The notes: a model not told the origin generated them from the sequence alone. Positions 33,813 to 42,662 are shown, counted from the stretch's first letter. The stretch: DNA of 64,000 bases from Nocardia pseudobrasiliensis NBRC 108224 (GCF_001613105.1 NZ_BDBS01000043.1:53168-117167); one strand, 5' to 3'. Made by a program: numbers and translations.

Positions 33813-35167
33813 CACCGATGACCGGACCCGTCGGCAGACGCCGCATGCTGGCGGTCACCCTGGGCGCGGCCGCGGCCGGATCGCTGGCCGCCTGCACCGA
33901 CGACCCCGCCCCGAAGATCGAATTCCGCTCACCGCACGTCACCGACGCCCCCTCGGCACGCAATCTGCGCGATTTCGGCGCGATCGGCGACGGTAAGGCC
34001 GACGACACCGCCGCCCTGGCCACGGCCGTCGCGACCGGCGACCGCCCGCTGGTGCTGTATCTGCCCTCGGGGCAGTACCGGATCACCCGCTGGCCCGAAA
34101 TACCCGACTACGCCACGATTCTCGGCGACGGTGCCGATGTCACGAGCATCTACTACGACGGCAACGCACCGCTGATCGAGCTGAAGGGCAAGCAGCGGGT
34201 GCGGTTCTCCCGGCTCGGGTTCTATCTCACCGGCGAGAAGGCCACGGCCGTCCATCTGACCGAATGCTTCCGCTGCTCCTTCGAATCGGTGGTGCTGCGC
34301 GGCAATCACATCGCCGAGACCTTCCCCCGCTACATCGATCAGCGCGGGGTGGTGCTCGACGGCAATACCGGCGGCACGGCGTTCATCGACTGCGATATCA
34401 ACAACTTCGGCTACGGCCTGGTGACCTCGTGCATCCAGAACTACATCACCTCCAGCAAATTCACCAGCAACCGCGTCGGGATACTGGGCACCGGCAGCGA
34501 TCACAATGCCGGACTCGCCCTGTCCAATGTCGAATTCGTCTCCGACAACGATCCGCGCACCACCGACCGGCAGATCGTCATCGACGGCCCCGCCAACGAC
34601 TGGTGGTTCACCAATGTCTGGTTCGAGGGCGCCGACACCGCGCTGTCGATCGGCACCGAGGCGGGCGGGCCCGCGCAGTTCGGCATGGTCAACTGCAAGG
34701 TGGCCGCGCGGCGAACGTGCTTGCAGATCAACCACTGTCGCCAGCCGTATCTGGCCAACGTCCAGTTCGATCCGGATCTGGACACCCCGCCGATCGAGGT
34801 ACAGATCGATGTGCGCGGCTGTCCGGAGGGCACGGCCGTCAATCTCATCTCCGGCTCGTTCAACGAGGTCGATCCGCGGGCGTTTCCCGAGGGCTGGCAT
34901 GTGATCGGGCGCGGGCGGGTGCACGGGGCGAAATTCGCCGGGACCATGGTCGTACAGGCCGGGCCGCCCGACACCGACATCGTCCTGGTGCAGGACCATA
35001 CGGGCGCGGCGTTGTCGTCGATCCTGCCCAGCGGCGCGTATCTGTCCGACCGCGCCGACGGCGGTGTCGTACTGCGCGATCCGGGCGGGAGCTATTGGCG
35101 GCTGTCGGTGGGTATCGACGGCGTCGTGAAGACCGCGCCGCTGGGTAAACAGCGGCCGCGGACATGA
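33809..35167 (+). CDS. Tat-exported lipoprotein with pectate-lyase-type beta-helix fold
   Basis: A 452-residue protein. The N-terminus has a twin-arginine-like GRRRMLAV, a hydrophobic stretch and a lipobox ending LAAC (about residues 27-30), so it should be exported folded and anchored as a lipoprotein. The mature part starts with LRDFGAIGDGKADDTAAL, the signature of the pectate lyase superfamily, and continues as repeating beta-helix strands rich in Asn and Gly. Such proteins in export loci trim or bind the glycan. The ATG at 33809 overlaps the preceding stop; a second ATG at 33818 has the better-spaced GAGG. Confidence 0.8.
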   Translation: MTPMTGPVGRRRMLAVTLGAAAAGSLAACTDDPAPKIEFRSPHVTDAPSARNLRDFGAIGDGKADDTAALATAVATGDRPLVLYLPSGQYRITRWPEIPDYATILGDGADVTSIYYDGNAPLIELKGKQRVRFSRLGFYLTGEKATAVHLTECFRCSFESVVLRGNHIAETFPRYIDQRGVVLDGNTGGTAFIDCDINNFGYGLVTSCIQNYITSSKFTSNRVGILGTGSDHNAGLALSNVEFVSDNDPRTTDRQIVIDGPANDWWFTNVWFEGADTALSIGTEAGGPAQFGMVNCKVAARRTCLQINHCRQPYLANVQFDPDLDTPPIEVQIDVRGCPEGTAVNLISGSFNEVDPRAFPEGWHVIGRGRVHGAKFAGTMVVQAGPPDTDIVLVQDHTGAALSSILPSGAYLSDRADGGVVLRDPGGSYWRLSVGIDGVVKTAPLGKQRPRT

Positions 35168-36432
35168 GCCGCGCGCGGCTGGGCCCGGCGCGGTTGCACG
35201 GGTCCGCCGTGGTAATCCGGCCGCCGCGCCTGGCCGATTATCCGGCGTGGCGGCGGATCCGGCTGCGCGATCAGCGGCTCATCGAGCCGTTCTGGTACAG
35301 CTCGCCGTCGAGCTGGACCGATCGTCATACCGAAAAGCAGTGGCTGCGTGAATATCTCGTCGCGACCTTCGAGGCGCGGGCCGGGCGGCGGGTGGCCGGG
35401 GTGATCGAGATCGACGGGCGCTTCACCGGCCAGTGCGAGCTGGTCGCCATCGACCGGCGCTGCCGCACAGCCGAATTGAGCATCTGGATCGATTCCCGGC
35501 TCGGGCGGCACGGATTCGCCGGACTGGCCGCGGGGCTGGTTCTCGACCACGGCTTCCAGACGCTGGGTTTGGAGCGCATCGTCGCGCCCATCTCCCCCGC
35601 CAATATCGGTGCGGCGCACGGGGCCGAGCAGTTGGGCTTCGTGCGCGAGGCGTTGATGGCGCGCTACTTCGATGTCGGCGGCGCGCGTCGCGATCACGAT
35701 CTGTGGGCCGTGACGCGCGCCGATGTGCCCGCCGACGGCTTCGCCGGGCGCTGGGTGCGCCGCATCGAGGCCAAAGCCACCGGGATCGTTCCGGTTCTGG
35801 TCGAACATGATCCCGACGAGGGACTGCGGCGGCGCGCGCTGCTGGTCGCGCCCGTACTCGCGCGTCTGCTGGCCGGGCGGGTGCGACGGCGACTGCTGTT
35901 CCTGCGCGGCGCGGGCCCGATCCGACTGCCGGTCCCGGGACATCCCGGCGCGGTCGTGCGCAGCCGCCGACTCGCCGACGGCCCCGGCTGGCGCGATGCC
36001 CACCCGGCCGCCCGACCGCTCGGCCGCTGCGCCTGGTGGCGCGAATTCTCGCGCAGCCGTGGGGGTTTGCGCTCGCCGGGCGGTCTGGTGCTGGTCCTCG
36101 ACATCGACGGCTACGCCGGGGAGTTTCGGCTGTTCGATCTGGATATGTTCGACCGCAATGCCCGGCTGTTCGCCTGGGCCGACCCCGCCCGCGCCGACAT
36201 CGGTGTCCGCACGGCGGCCACCCGAGCGGTGGTGGATTACGCCTTCCACACCCTCGGCCTGTACCGCGTGGCGACCGAAATCGACGCCACCGACACCGAA
36301 TCCGCCGCGGTCGTCGCGCGCGCGGGTCTGCTCGAGGAGGGAATCATGCGCAACCATGCCGGGCCCACGGGCCGGCGCGGTGATCACGCGCTGTGGGCAT
36401 CGACCATCGCCACCCGGCCGGGTCGCGCCTGA
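35164..36432 (+). CDS. tandem GNAT acetyltransferase (two RimJ/RimL-like domains)
   Basis: A 422-residue protein made of two GNAT-like halves. The first (about 15-190) has VIRPPRLADYPAWRRIRLRD, the LSIWIDSRLGRHGFAGLAAGLVLDHGF acetyl-CoA region and NIGAAHGAEQLGFVREAL. The second (about 255-415) has ARADIGVRTAATRAVVDYAF and TESAAVVARAGLLEEGIMRNH. Only the first keeps a clear glycine-containing pyrophosphate loop; the second is more diverged. It may acetylate an amino sugar of the glycan, perhaps the amine made by the aminotransferase encoded next. ATGA overlap with the gene before, TGATG with the one after. Confidence 0.82.
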   Translation: MSRARLGPARLHGSAVVIRPPRLADYPAWRRIRLRDQRLIEPFWYSSPSSWTDRHTEKQWLREYLVATFEARAGRRVAGVIEIDGRFTGQCELVAIDRRCRTAELSIWIDSRLGRHGFAGLAAGLVLDHGFQTLGLERIVAPISPANIGAAHGAEQLGFVREALMARYFDVGGARRDHDLWAVTRADVPADGFAGRWVRRIEAKATGIVPVLVEHDPDEGLRRRALLVAPVLARLLAGRVRRRLLFLRGAGPIRLPVPGHPGAVVRSRRLADGPGWRDAHPAARPLGRCAWWREFSRSRGGLRSPGGLVLVLDIDGYAGEFRLFDLDMFDRNARLFAWADPARADIGVRTAATRAVVDYAFHTLGLYRVATEIDATDTESAAVVARAGLLEEGIMRNHAGPTGRRGDHALWASTIATRPGRA

Positions 36433-37766
36433 TGCGAGAGTTCACGCGCAGCAACGCGATTCAGGCCCGCCTGCACGAACTCGTGCCCGGCGGCGCGCAC
36501 ACCTATGCCCGCGGCTCCGATCAGTATCCGGAGCGGATGACTCCGATCCTGGTGCGCGGCAGCGGATCCCACGTCTGGGACAGCGACGGCAACGAATACG
36601 TCGAATACGGCATGGGCCTGCGCTCGGTGACGCTCGGGCACGGATACGCCCCGGTGGTCGAGGCGGTCAGCCGGGCGATCGCCGACGGGGTGAACTTCTC
36701 CCGCCCGACCGAACTGGAACTGGCCGCGGCCGAGGACTTCCTGACGCTGGTACCGGGCGCGGATATGGTGAAATTCGCCAAGAACGGCTCCGACGCCACC
36801 ACCGCGGCGGTGCGACTGGCCCGCGCGGCGACCGGACGCGAAACCGTCGCGATCTGCGAGCAGCCGTTCTTCTCGGTGGACGACTGGTTCATCGGGACCA
36901 CGGCCATGAACGCCGGAATCCCCGAGCGGGAGCGCACCGCGCGCTTCCCCTACAACGATCTGGAAGCCCTTGCCGCCGTATTGGATTCGCGGCAAGTGGC
37001 GTGTGTGGTGATGGAGGCGGCGACCGCGCTGTCCGAACCGGATCCGGGATATCTGGCCGGGGTGCGGGCGCTGTGCGACCGGTTCGGCACGCTCCTGGTG
37101 TTCGACGAGATGATCACCGGCTTCCGCTGGTCGGTCGGCGGGGCGCAGCGGGTGTACGGGATTGTCCCGGATCTGTCGTGCTGGGGTAAGGCGATGGGCA
37201 ATGGTTTCCCGATCTCCGCGCTGGCGGGGAAGCGGGAGTTCATGGAGCTGGGCGGGTTACGCACCGAGCGCGATCGGGTCTTTTTGCTCTCCACCACCCA
37301 CGGCCCGGAAACCGGCTCGCTGGCCGCCTTCCGGGCCGTGGTGCGGGCCTACGCGCGGACCGATCCCGTCGCCCGCATGGAATACGCGGGTCGGCGACTG
37401 GCCGAGGGCGTCAACAAGATCGCCGCGGAACTCGGTATCGGCGACCACCTCCAGGTGACCGGCCGCCCGTCCTGCCTGATCTTCATCACCCGCGACCCCG
37501 ACGGCCACCCCTCCCAGCCCTATCGCACCCTGTTCCTGCAGGAACTGCTCGAGCGCGGCATCCTCGGCCAATCCTTCGTCACCTCCGCCGCCCACACCGA
37601 CTCCGATATCGATCGGACCGTCGAGGCCTGCCGCGAGGCGGCCGAAATCTATTGCCGGGCACTGCATTCCGGAACCGTCGACGGCCTGCTGCGGGGGCGA
37701 CCGGTCGCCCCGGCGCTGCGCCGCCGCGCCGCGCCGCGCTACATCGACCCGGAAGTCCGCCCATGA
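36432..37766 (+). CDS. class III PLP aminotransferase (glutamate-1-semialdehyde aminomutase-like)
   Basis: A 444-residue PLP enzyme. It has LVPGGAHTYARGSDQYPE, MVKFAKNGSDATTAAVRLAR for phosphate binding, VFDEMITGFRW with the conserved aspartate, and the PLP lysine in SCWGKAMGNGFPISAL. The overall pattern is closest to GSA aminomutases, but in glycan loci such enzymes are used to make amino sugars or amino-acid-like decorations. The neighbouring tandem acetyltransferase supports an amine product. The true heme-pathway enzyme would be expected elsewhere in the genome. Confidence 0.85.
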   Translation: MREFTRSNAIQARLHELVPGGAHTYARGSDQYPERMTPILVRGSGSHVWDSDGNEYVEYGMGLRSVTLGHGYAPVVEAVSRAIADGVNFSRPTELELAAAEDFLTLVPGADMVKFAKNGSDATTAAVRLARAATGRETVAICEQPFFSVDDWFIGTTAMNAGIPERERTARFPYNDLEALAAVLDSRQVACVVMEAATALSEPDPGYLAGVRALCDRFGTLLVFDEMITGFRWSVGGAQRVYGIVPDLSCWGKAMGNGFPISALAGKREFMELGGLRTERDRVFLLSTTHGPETGSLAAFRAVVRAYARTDPVARMEYAGRRLAEGVNKIAAELGIGDHLQVTGRPSCLIFITRDPDGHPSQPYRTLFLQELLERGILGQSFVTSAAHTDSDIDRTVEACREAAEIYCRALHSGTVDGLLRGRPVAPALRRRAAPRYIDPEVRP

Positions 37767-38929
37767 CGCCCCGCATCGCCGTCGTCCACGAGCGCTTCAC
37801 CGAATACGGCGGGTCGGAGGCCGTGGTCGCGGAGTTCCTGAAGATCTGGCCCAGCGCCGCGGTGTACGCACCCATCGCGACCGCGGACTGTCTCGCCGCA
37901 GTACGGGCGGCCGCCACACTCGAACCGCGAACCGGACCGGCGGACTTCACCTTTCACACGTCCTGGCTGAGTCGCGCGCACGCCCTGGCCGGCGGACGCT
38001 CACACGCGCCACTGCTTCCCTTCGTGCCCGCGACGCTGCGGCGGCTGCCGGTGCGCGCGGAGGTGGACGCGCTGGTGATCAGCCATCATTCGTTCGCCAC
38101 ACAGGCCGCCCTGGCCGCCGACGTGCCGGTGATCGCCTATGTGCACAGTCCCGCCCGATGGGCGTGGGATCCGGCGTTCCGGGCGCGGGAGGCGGGTGGC
38201 CGCGCCGGACAGGCGGCGCTGGCGGCGCTCGGCAGGCTGGCTCGGCGGTGCGAATCGCGGGCCGCGCCTCGGCTGACGCATGTGGTGGCGAATTCGCGTG
38301 CGGTGGCGGACCGGGTGGGCGATTGGTGGGGTCTACCCGCGACCGTGGTGAATCCACCGGTCCGTATCGATCGCTTCGCACCCGATCCCGAGGTGAAGCG
38401 CGAGGACTTCTTCCTCGTCGCCGGACGGCTGGTGCCCTACAAGCGGGCGGATCTGGCCGTGCGCGCCGCACGCAGGGCCGGATGCAGGCTGGTCGTGCTG
38501 GGCGACGGTCGATTTCGCGCCCAACTGGCGAGTATCGCCGGTCCGGAGACGACCTTTCTCGGCGCGGCTCCCGACGAGGTGCTGCTCGACGCCTATCGCC
38601 GCTGCCGCGCCCTGCTCATGCCCGGCGTGGAGGATTTCGGCATCGTCCCGGTCGAGGCGATGGCCTGCGGCACACCGGTTCTCGCGGTCGGGGCGGGCGG
38701 CGCGCTCGACACCGTCCGCCCCGGCCTGTCCGGCGAACTCCTCGAATTCGGCGAGGACGACGCCGTGGTCTCCGAATTCGCCCGCGCCATGCGCGAATTC
38801 GATCCCGACGCCTACGATCCCGACGCGATCCGCGCCCACGCCGAGTCCTACTCCCCCGCCGCCTTCCGCACCCGAATCGCCTCGATCGTCGACGACGCTC
38901 TGATACCGAAGCCGGATTCAGCGCGCTGA
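37763..38929 (+). CDS. family 4 glycosyltransferase (last gene of the assembly run)
   Basis: A 388-residue GT-B enzyme with VHERFTEYGGSEAVVAEFL at the N-terminus, AYVHSPARWAWD, the donor-domain opening LVAGRLVPYKRADLAVRAARR and the ExE region EDFGIVPVEAMACGTPVLA. It resembles the WbaZ-like mannosyltransferase group, but the sugar is unknown. The ATG overlaps the aminotransferase stop (ATGA). Its 3' end overlaps the convergent SnoaL-like gene by 12 bases, which marks the end of the polysaccharide run. Confidence 0.88.
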   Translation: MTPRIAVVHERFTEYGGSEAVVAEFLKIWPSAAVYAPIATADCLAAVRAAATLEPRTGPADFTFHTSWLSRAHALAGGRSHAPLLPFVPATLRRLPVRAEVDALVISHHSFATQAALAADVPVIAYVHSPARWAWDPAFRAREAGGRAGQAALAALGRLARRCESRAAPRLTHVVANSRAVADRVGDWWGLPATVVNPPVRIDRFAPDPEVKREDFFLVAGRLVPYKRADLAVRAARRAGCRLVVLGDGRFRAQLASIAGPETTFLGAAPDEVLLDAYRRCRALLMPGVEDFGIVPVEAMACGTPVLAVGAGGALDTVRPGLSGELLEFGEDDAVVSEFARAMREFDPDAYDPDAIRAHAESYSPAAFRTRIASIVDDALIPKPDSAR

Positions 38930-39334
38930 CGGTGTGAGTGGTTTCAGCACCCGCTCCACCAGCGCCGTATCGCAATGTTCGATGATCTCCACGATCCGCC
39001 CGTCGGCGATGCGGAAGATGAAACAGTAGGTCTGGTGATACGGCTCGCCATCGGTCGTGGTGGCGTAGCCGCGGGCCTGTACGACCACCCGATCACCGTC
39101 GGCCAGTACGAAATCGGCCTCATTGCGATAGCCGTCGGCGAATTGACCGGCCAGGGGACGCAACAGCCCCTCCAGCACCGCCGACCTCGGCTCCCATACC
39201 CCCGACCACGACCAATTGCCCGGAAACACCCACCGGCACTCCTCTGCCATGGCCGCGCCGAGCGCGCCCGAATTGCCCTGGGCCAGTTGCCGGAAGATCT
39301 GTTCGACGAATTGTTTGTTCTCACTGCTGCTCAC
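38918..39334 (-). CDS. SnoaL/NTF2-like small protein
   Basis: A 138-residue protein with the cone-shaped alpha+beta pattern of the SnoaL/ketosteroid isomerase superfamily: QFVEQIFRQLAQGN, CRWVFPGNWSWSGVW, DRVVVQARGYATTTDG and YCFIFRIADGRIVEIIEHCDTALVERVL. Members act as isomerases, cyclases or ligand-binding proteins; the function here is unknown. The GTG at 39334 is chosen because the family fold begins there; the much longer open frame upstream is Arg/Pro rich and crosses the next promoter region. Confidence 0.7.
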   Translation of the reverse strand: MSSSENKQFVEQIFRQLAQGNSGALGAAMAEECRWVFPGNWSWSGVWEPRSAVLEGLLRPLAGQFADGYRNEADFVLADGDRVVVQARGYATTTDGEPYHQTYCFIFRIADGRIVEIIEHCDTALVERVLKPLTPSAR

Positions 39335-39459
39335 TCGACCGAACTTAGAAGCGGGCGAGCCGCCCGACCAACGACACTCTCGCATGACCGGTATGCGCGC
39401 AGCGCATGATCGAGGGTGCTTGCGGGGCAAGCCTTTGCCGTGACCCGCGCTCGCGCAGG

Positions 39460-39474
39460 GTAGCAACTTGCTAC
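39460..39474. promoter_or_regulatory. perfect inverted repeat upstream of the SAV2177-type methyltransferase
   Basis: GTAGCAA and TTGCTAC flank a single C. The repeat lies 28 bases before the GTG at 39502. An XRE-type regulator is encoded just downstream of this gene and is the first candidate to bind it. Confidence 0.5.
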
Positions 39475-39501
39475 GATTTTCTGGGTTGCCGAGGAGGCGT
39501 G

Positions 39502-40296
39502 GTGGTATCGGAAGACAGGAGGGTGCCGGAAGGCGTCGATCCGTCCAAACCCAATGCCGCCCGAGTGTACGACTATCTGCTGGGCGGTAAGGACAACTAC
39601 GAAGTCGACCGAATGCTGGCCGACCGAATGCTCGCGGTCGCACCGGACAATCGGACGCTTGCGTGGTTCAGTCGGCAATTCCTGTTGCAGGCCGTACGCT
39701 TGGCCGCCGAATCCGGGATCCGGCAATTTCTCGATATCGGTGCGGGCATTCCGACCTCGCCGAGCGTGCACGAAGTGGCACAGAAGGTCGATCCGGACGC
39801 GCGAGTGGTGTCCATCGATTACGACCCGGTCGTCTACGCGCACACCAACGGCATGCTGTCCGGAATACCCGGTGTGACGCCGATGTTGGCCGATGCCCGC
39901 GATCCCGACATCATCATCGAGCGTTCCCGGGCCGAGGCCGGAATAGATTTTCAGCGGCCGGTCGCGATTCTGCTCGTGGGCGTGCTGCATTTCATCATGG
40001 ACGACGAGCGCCCCGATCGGATGATCGCGCGGTATCGCGACGCCATGGCGTCGGGTAGTTATTTCGCCTTCACACACGGATCGGTCGAAAGCGATGAGGA
40101 ATTCGTCAATCAGACGCTGAAGGCGACGGTCGGAAGTACCGCCCAGTTCGTCTTTCGCTCGCGCGCGAAGGTCCGGACATTTCTCGACGGCTTCGAGATT
40201 CTCGAACCCGGCGTCGTTCCGCTGCAGGATTGGCTCGGCGGCGATCTGCCCCCGACCGTCGTGAACATCATGTCCGGGCTCTGTCGCAAACCTTGA
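39502..40296 (+). CDS. SAV2177-family SAM-dependent methyltransferase (DUF574 type)
   Basis: A 264-residue protein with the family signature KPNAARVYDYLLGGKDNYEVDR at the N-terminus, the SAM site FLDIGAGIPTSP and VVSIDYDPVVYAH, then ILLVGVLHFIMDDE. The group is common in Streptomyces and Nocardia, often next to XRE/DUF5753 regulators as here, and its substrates are unknown. The start is one of three consecutive GTG-type codons; 39502 has GAGGAGG four bases away, while 39499 is too close. It is convergent with the regulator gene 15 bases downstream. Confidence 0.87.
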   Translation: MVSEDRRVPEGVDPSKPNAARVYDYLLGGKDNYEVDRMLADRMLAVAPDNRTLAWFSRQFLLQAVRLAAESGIRQFLDIGAGIPTSPSVHEVAQKVDPDARVVSIDYDPVVYAHTNGMLSGIPGVTPMLADARDPDIIIERSRAEAGIDFQRPVAILLVGVLHFIMDDERPDRMIARYRDAMASGSYFAFTHGSVESDEEFVNQTLKATVGSTAQFVFRSRAKVRTFLDGFEILEPGVVPLQDWLGGDLPPTVVNIMSGLCRKP

Positions 40297-40311
40297 GCGG
40301 GTCTGTCCGAA

Positions 40312-41202
40312 TTACCGCAATTCCTCGGCCGCGGCCATCATCACCTCGCGCGACCGCTCCGGCCGTTCGGACTGCACGGCCAGGCGGTCCATCACCTCGC
40401 GGTACAGCTCGATATCGTCGCGGCGGTCCAGATACAGCGCGCTGGTGAGCTGTTCGAGGTAGACGACATCGGGCAGTTCCGTTTCGGCGAAGCGCAGCAT
40501 GGTGAACGAACTCCCCGCCGCCGCATGGCCGCCCGCGGCGTAGGGCAGGATCTGAATCGTCACATTGCGCCGGTAGGACATCTCGACCAGGTGGTCGATC
40601 TGCTCGCGCAGCACGATCTTTCCGCCGATCGGCCGATGCAGCACCGCCTCGTCGAGCACCGCCCACAGCGTCGGCCCGCCACGCACCTCGAGGATCTCCT
40701 GACGCTTGCGACGCAGTTCGACCCGCCGGGCGGCATTGGTGTTCTCGTGGCCGAGCGCGACGACCGCGCTGGCGTAGTCCTCGGTCTGCAGCAGGCCCGG
40801 AACCAATTGGCCCTCGAAGGTTCGGATCGCCATGGCCGCGCCCTCGAGACCGAGATAGGTCTCGAACCAGGACGGCAGCAGATCGCCGTAGCGGTGCCAC
40901 CAGCCCGGTTGATTCGCCTTACGCACCAGGTCCAGGAAGGCGTCGCGCTGACCGTCATCAGTGACGCCGTACAGGTCCAGCAGATCGCGGATATCGCGTT
41001 CCTTGAAACCCGTGCGCCCGAGCTCGAGTCGGCTGATCTTGGCGTGTGAACCCCGAATGTAGTCGCCCGCACCCTCACGCGTGATACCGCTCTGTTCGCG
41101 TAACTTGCGCAGCTGACCGCCGATCGCGATCCGCAATGCCGTCGGACCCCGTTCCGCGACATGCGAATCGACGACGTCGATCCGAATCTGTTCACCGACC
41201 AT
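40312..41202 (-). CDS. XRE-family regulator with DUF5753 domain (Scr1 type)
   Basis: A 296-residue protein. The N-terminal helix-turn-helix (about residues 23-75) reads LRKLREQSGITREGAGDYI and SHAKISRLELGR. The C-terminal DUF5753 domain contains YLGLEGAAMAIRTFEGQLVPGLLQT, then IDHLVEMSYRRNVTIQILPY and GSSFTMLRF. These regulators are abundant in streptomycetes and nocardiae and usually pair with a small DUF397 gene, which is not seen here; instead the neighbour is the SAV2177 methyltransferase. GGAG lies eight bases before the ATG at 41202. Confidence 0.88.
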   Translation of the reverse strand: MVGEQIRIDVVDSHVAERGPTALRIAIGGQLRKLREQSGITREGAGDYIRGSHAKISRLELGRTGFKERDIRDLLDLYGVTDDGQRDAFLDLVRKANQPGWWHRYGDLLPSWFETYLGLEGAAMAIRTFEGQLVPGLLQTEDYASAVVALGHENTNAARRVELRRKRQEILEVRGGPTLWAVLDEAVLHRPIGGKIVLREQIDHLVEMSYRRNVTIQILPYAAGGHAAAGSSFTMLRFAETELPDVVYLEQLTSALYLDRRDDIELYREVMDRLAVQSERPERSREVMMAAAEELR

Positions 41203-41676
41203 GGGGCCCACTCCGACATCCGAAGGTCATCGACGGGCCGCGCCGAACCCGCCGCGACCCACACCGCATTGCCCCATCGTAACGCCGGTCCCCCGAATTC
41301 ATCGCATTCCGTGTCGAGACGCCCAGACCGCCCCCCTCCGGCAACGACGCCGCAACCACAATGCCCAGGTCAGCGACCTGCGCGTACCCGCGCGGCCAAC
41401 CGACCGGTCCGGCACGCCGGCGCCCGAAGCCGCTGCCCGTCAACCGAATTGGAAATCCGGCGGACGATCGTTGCTGCGTGGTGGCGTGCGCCCATCCGGA
41501 TACCTTGCACCGAGCGGTCTTTCGGTTTCGCATCCGAGCGACCCCGCGCCGATACCCATGGACACCTCGCTTTCGTCCGAAAGTTTGATTCTCGAGCGCA
41601 GGTCGGCGGGTATCGTCGGTAGGGTAGTTAGGGTACCCATACCTGGGGCCCTTCGGGTGAGTGGGACGAGGTAGTG
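41203..41676. other. intergenic region without a recognisable gene
   Basis: About 470 bases between the XRE gene and heme oxygenase. The open frames here are shadows without family features. The end next to heme oxygenase is AT-richer and contains a candidate iron-responsive site (41628-41641). Both divergent promoters should lie here. Confidence 0.5.
41628..41641 (+). promoter_or_regulatory. candidate DtxR/IdeR-like iron box upstream of heme oxygenase
   Basis: TTAGGGTACCCATA contains the GGGTACCC palindrome and resembles one half of the DtxR/IdeR box (TTAGGTTAGSCTAACCTAA). In corynebacteria heme oxygenase is iron regulated by DtxR. The match is partial and may be fortuitous. Confidence 0.3.
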
Positions 41677-42354
41677 GTGATATCGGAAACCAGTGGTCAG
41701 CCGGAGCCGTTCTCCGCGCAGATTCGCAGCGCGACCGCGGTGCAGCATGCGGAGGCGGAGAATACGACGTTCATGAGCGATATGCTCGGCGGGGCGCTGG
41801 GGGTCGAGGCGTTCTATCGGTACACCGGGCAGCTGTGGCATGTGTATCGCGCACTCGAGGCGCAGTGGGACGCGCTCGCGGAGGATCCGGTCGCGGGGCC
41901 GTTCGTGCGGCCCGAATTGGCCCGGCTCGCGCATCTGGAAGAGGATCTGGACCATCTGGGCGGCGAGAACTGGCGCGACGATATCGATCCGCTGCCGTCG
42001 ACCGCGACCTATGCCGCCCGGATCGAGGAGTGCGCGCGCGACTGGCCCGCGGGTTACGTCGCGCATCACTACACCCGCTACCTCGGCGATCTGTCCGGCG
42101 GTCAGGTCATTCGCGGCACCGCGGAGAAGCTGTGGCAGCTACCCAAGCGCGGGGACGGCGTGCGGTTCTACGTCTTCGACCAGATTCCGAATCCGGCCGC
42201 ATTCAAGCGTGAGTACCGAATCATGCTCGATCAGCTGGCGGTCGATGATCTCGAGAAGCAGCGCGTACTCGGCGAATGCCGCCGCGCCTTCGATCTGAAC
42301 ACCGCCATGTTCCGCGAACTCGGGGCCGAATTCCCGGTCCGGCAGCGGGGCTGA
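41677..42354 (+). CDS. heme oxygenase (biliverdin-producing, HmuO type)
   Basis: A 225-residue helical protein. The proximal heme ligand is the histidine in SATAVQHAEAENTTFM near the N-terminus and the distal helix carries YLGDLSGGQVIRG. These are the marks of canonical heme oxygenases, which open heme to biliverdin, carbon monoxide and iron. The enzyme would free iron from host or internal heme. GTG codons at 41674 and 41677 are both possible; GACGAGG lies closer to ideal spacing for the second. The gene stands alone, followed by a hairpin. Confidence 0.9.
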   Translation: MISETSGQPEPFSAQIRSATAVQHAEAENTTFMSDMLGGALGVEAFYRYTGQLWHVYRALEAQWDALAEDPVAGPFVRPELARLAHLEEDLDHLGGENWRDDIDPLPSTATYAARIEECARDWPAGYVAHHYTRYLGDLSGGQVIRGTAEKLWQLPKRGDGVRFYVFDQIPNPAAFKREYRIMLDQLAVDDLEKQRVLGECRRAFDLNTAMFRELGAEFPVRQRG

Positions 42355-42369
42355 CACTCAACTGGACAG

Positions 42370-42392
42370 CCGACCGGATGGTTGCCGGTCGG
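42370..42392 (+). terminator. hairpin after heme oxygenase
   Basis: CCGACCGG and CCGGTCGG form a perfect 8-bp stem around a 7-base loop, 15 bases after the stop codon. Only two T residues follow, so it may be an imperfect intrinsic terminator, as is common in actinobacteria. Confidence 0.5.
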
Positions 42393-42625
42393 TTACCAAC
42401 TGCATCCGACGGTTACATCAAAACCGTTGTCACACAGAAATTTCGGCGCTTCCACGTGGTGACACGTCCCACACCACGGGGAGCGCCGTTTGGTTGCGCG
42501 CACTCCGTGACCGCCGCTAAAGTTACTCATCAGTTAGGCACGAAGGTGTTCCTACCTCGGCCCGACTTCTGTTAGGGGGCCGATTCATCCACGTCCGCAT
42601 CCACCGACGCATGTCGGACGAGCAA

Positions 42626-42640
42626 TGTTGTGCGACAACA
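42626..42640. promoter_or_regulatory. inverted repeat upstream of the acyl-CoA reductase
   Basis: TGTTGT and ACAACA flank GCG, 23 bases before the start codon and just upstream of the ribosome site. The rest of the region from 42393 holds no gene. It is a plausible operator for a dimeric repressor. Confidence 0.45.
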
Positions 42641-42662
42641 GCGTTCGAATGCAGGAGGGGCG

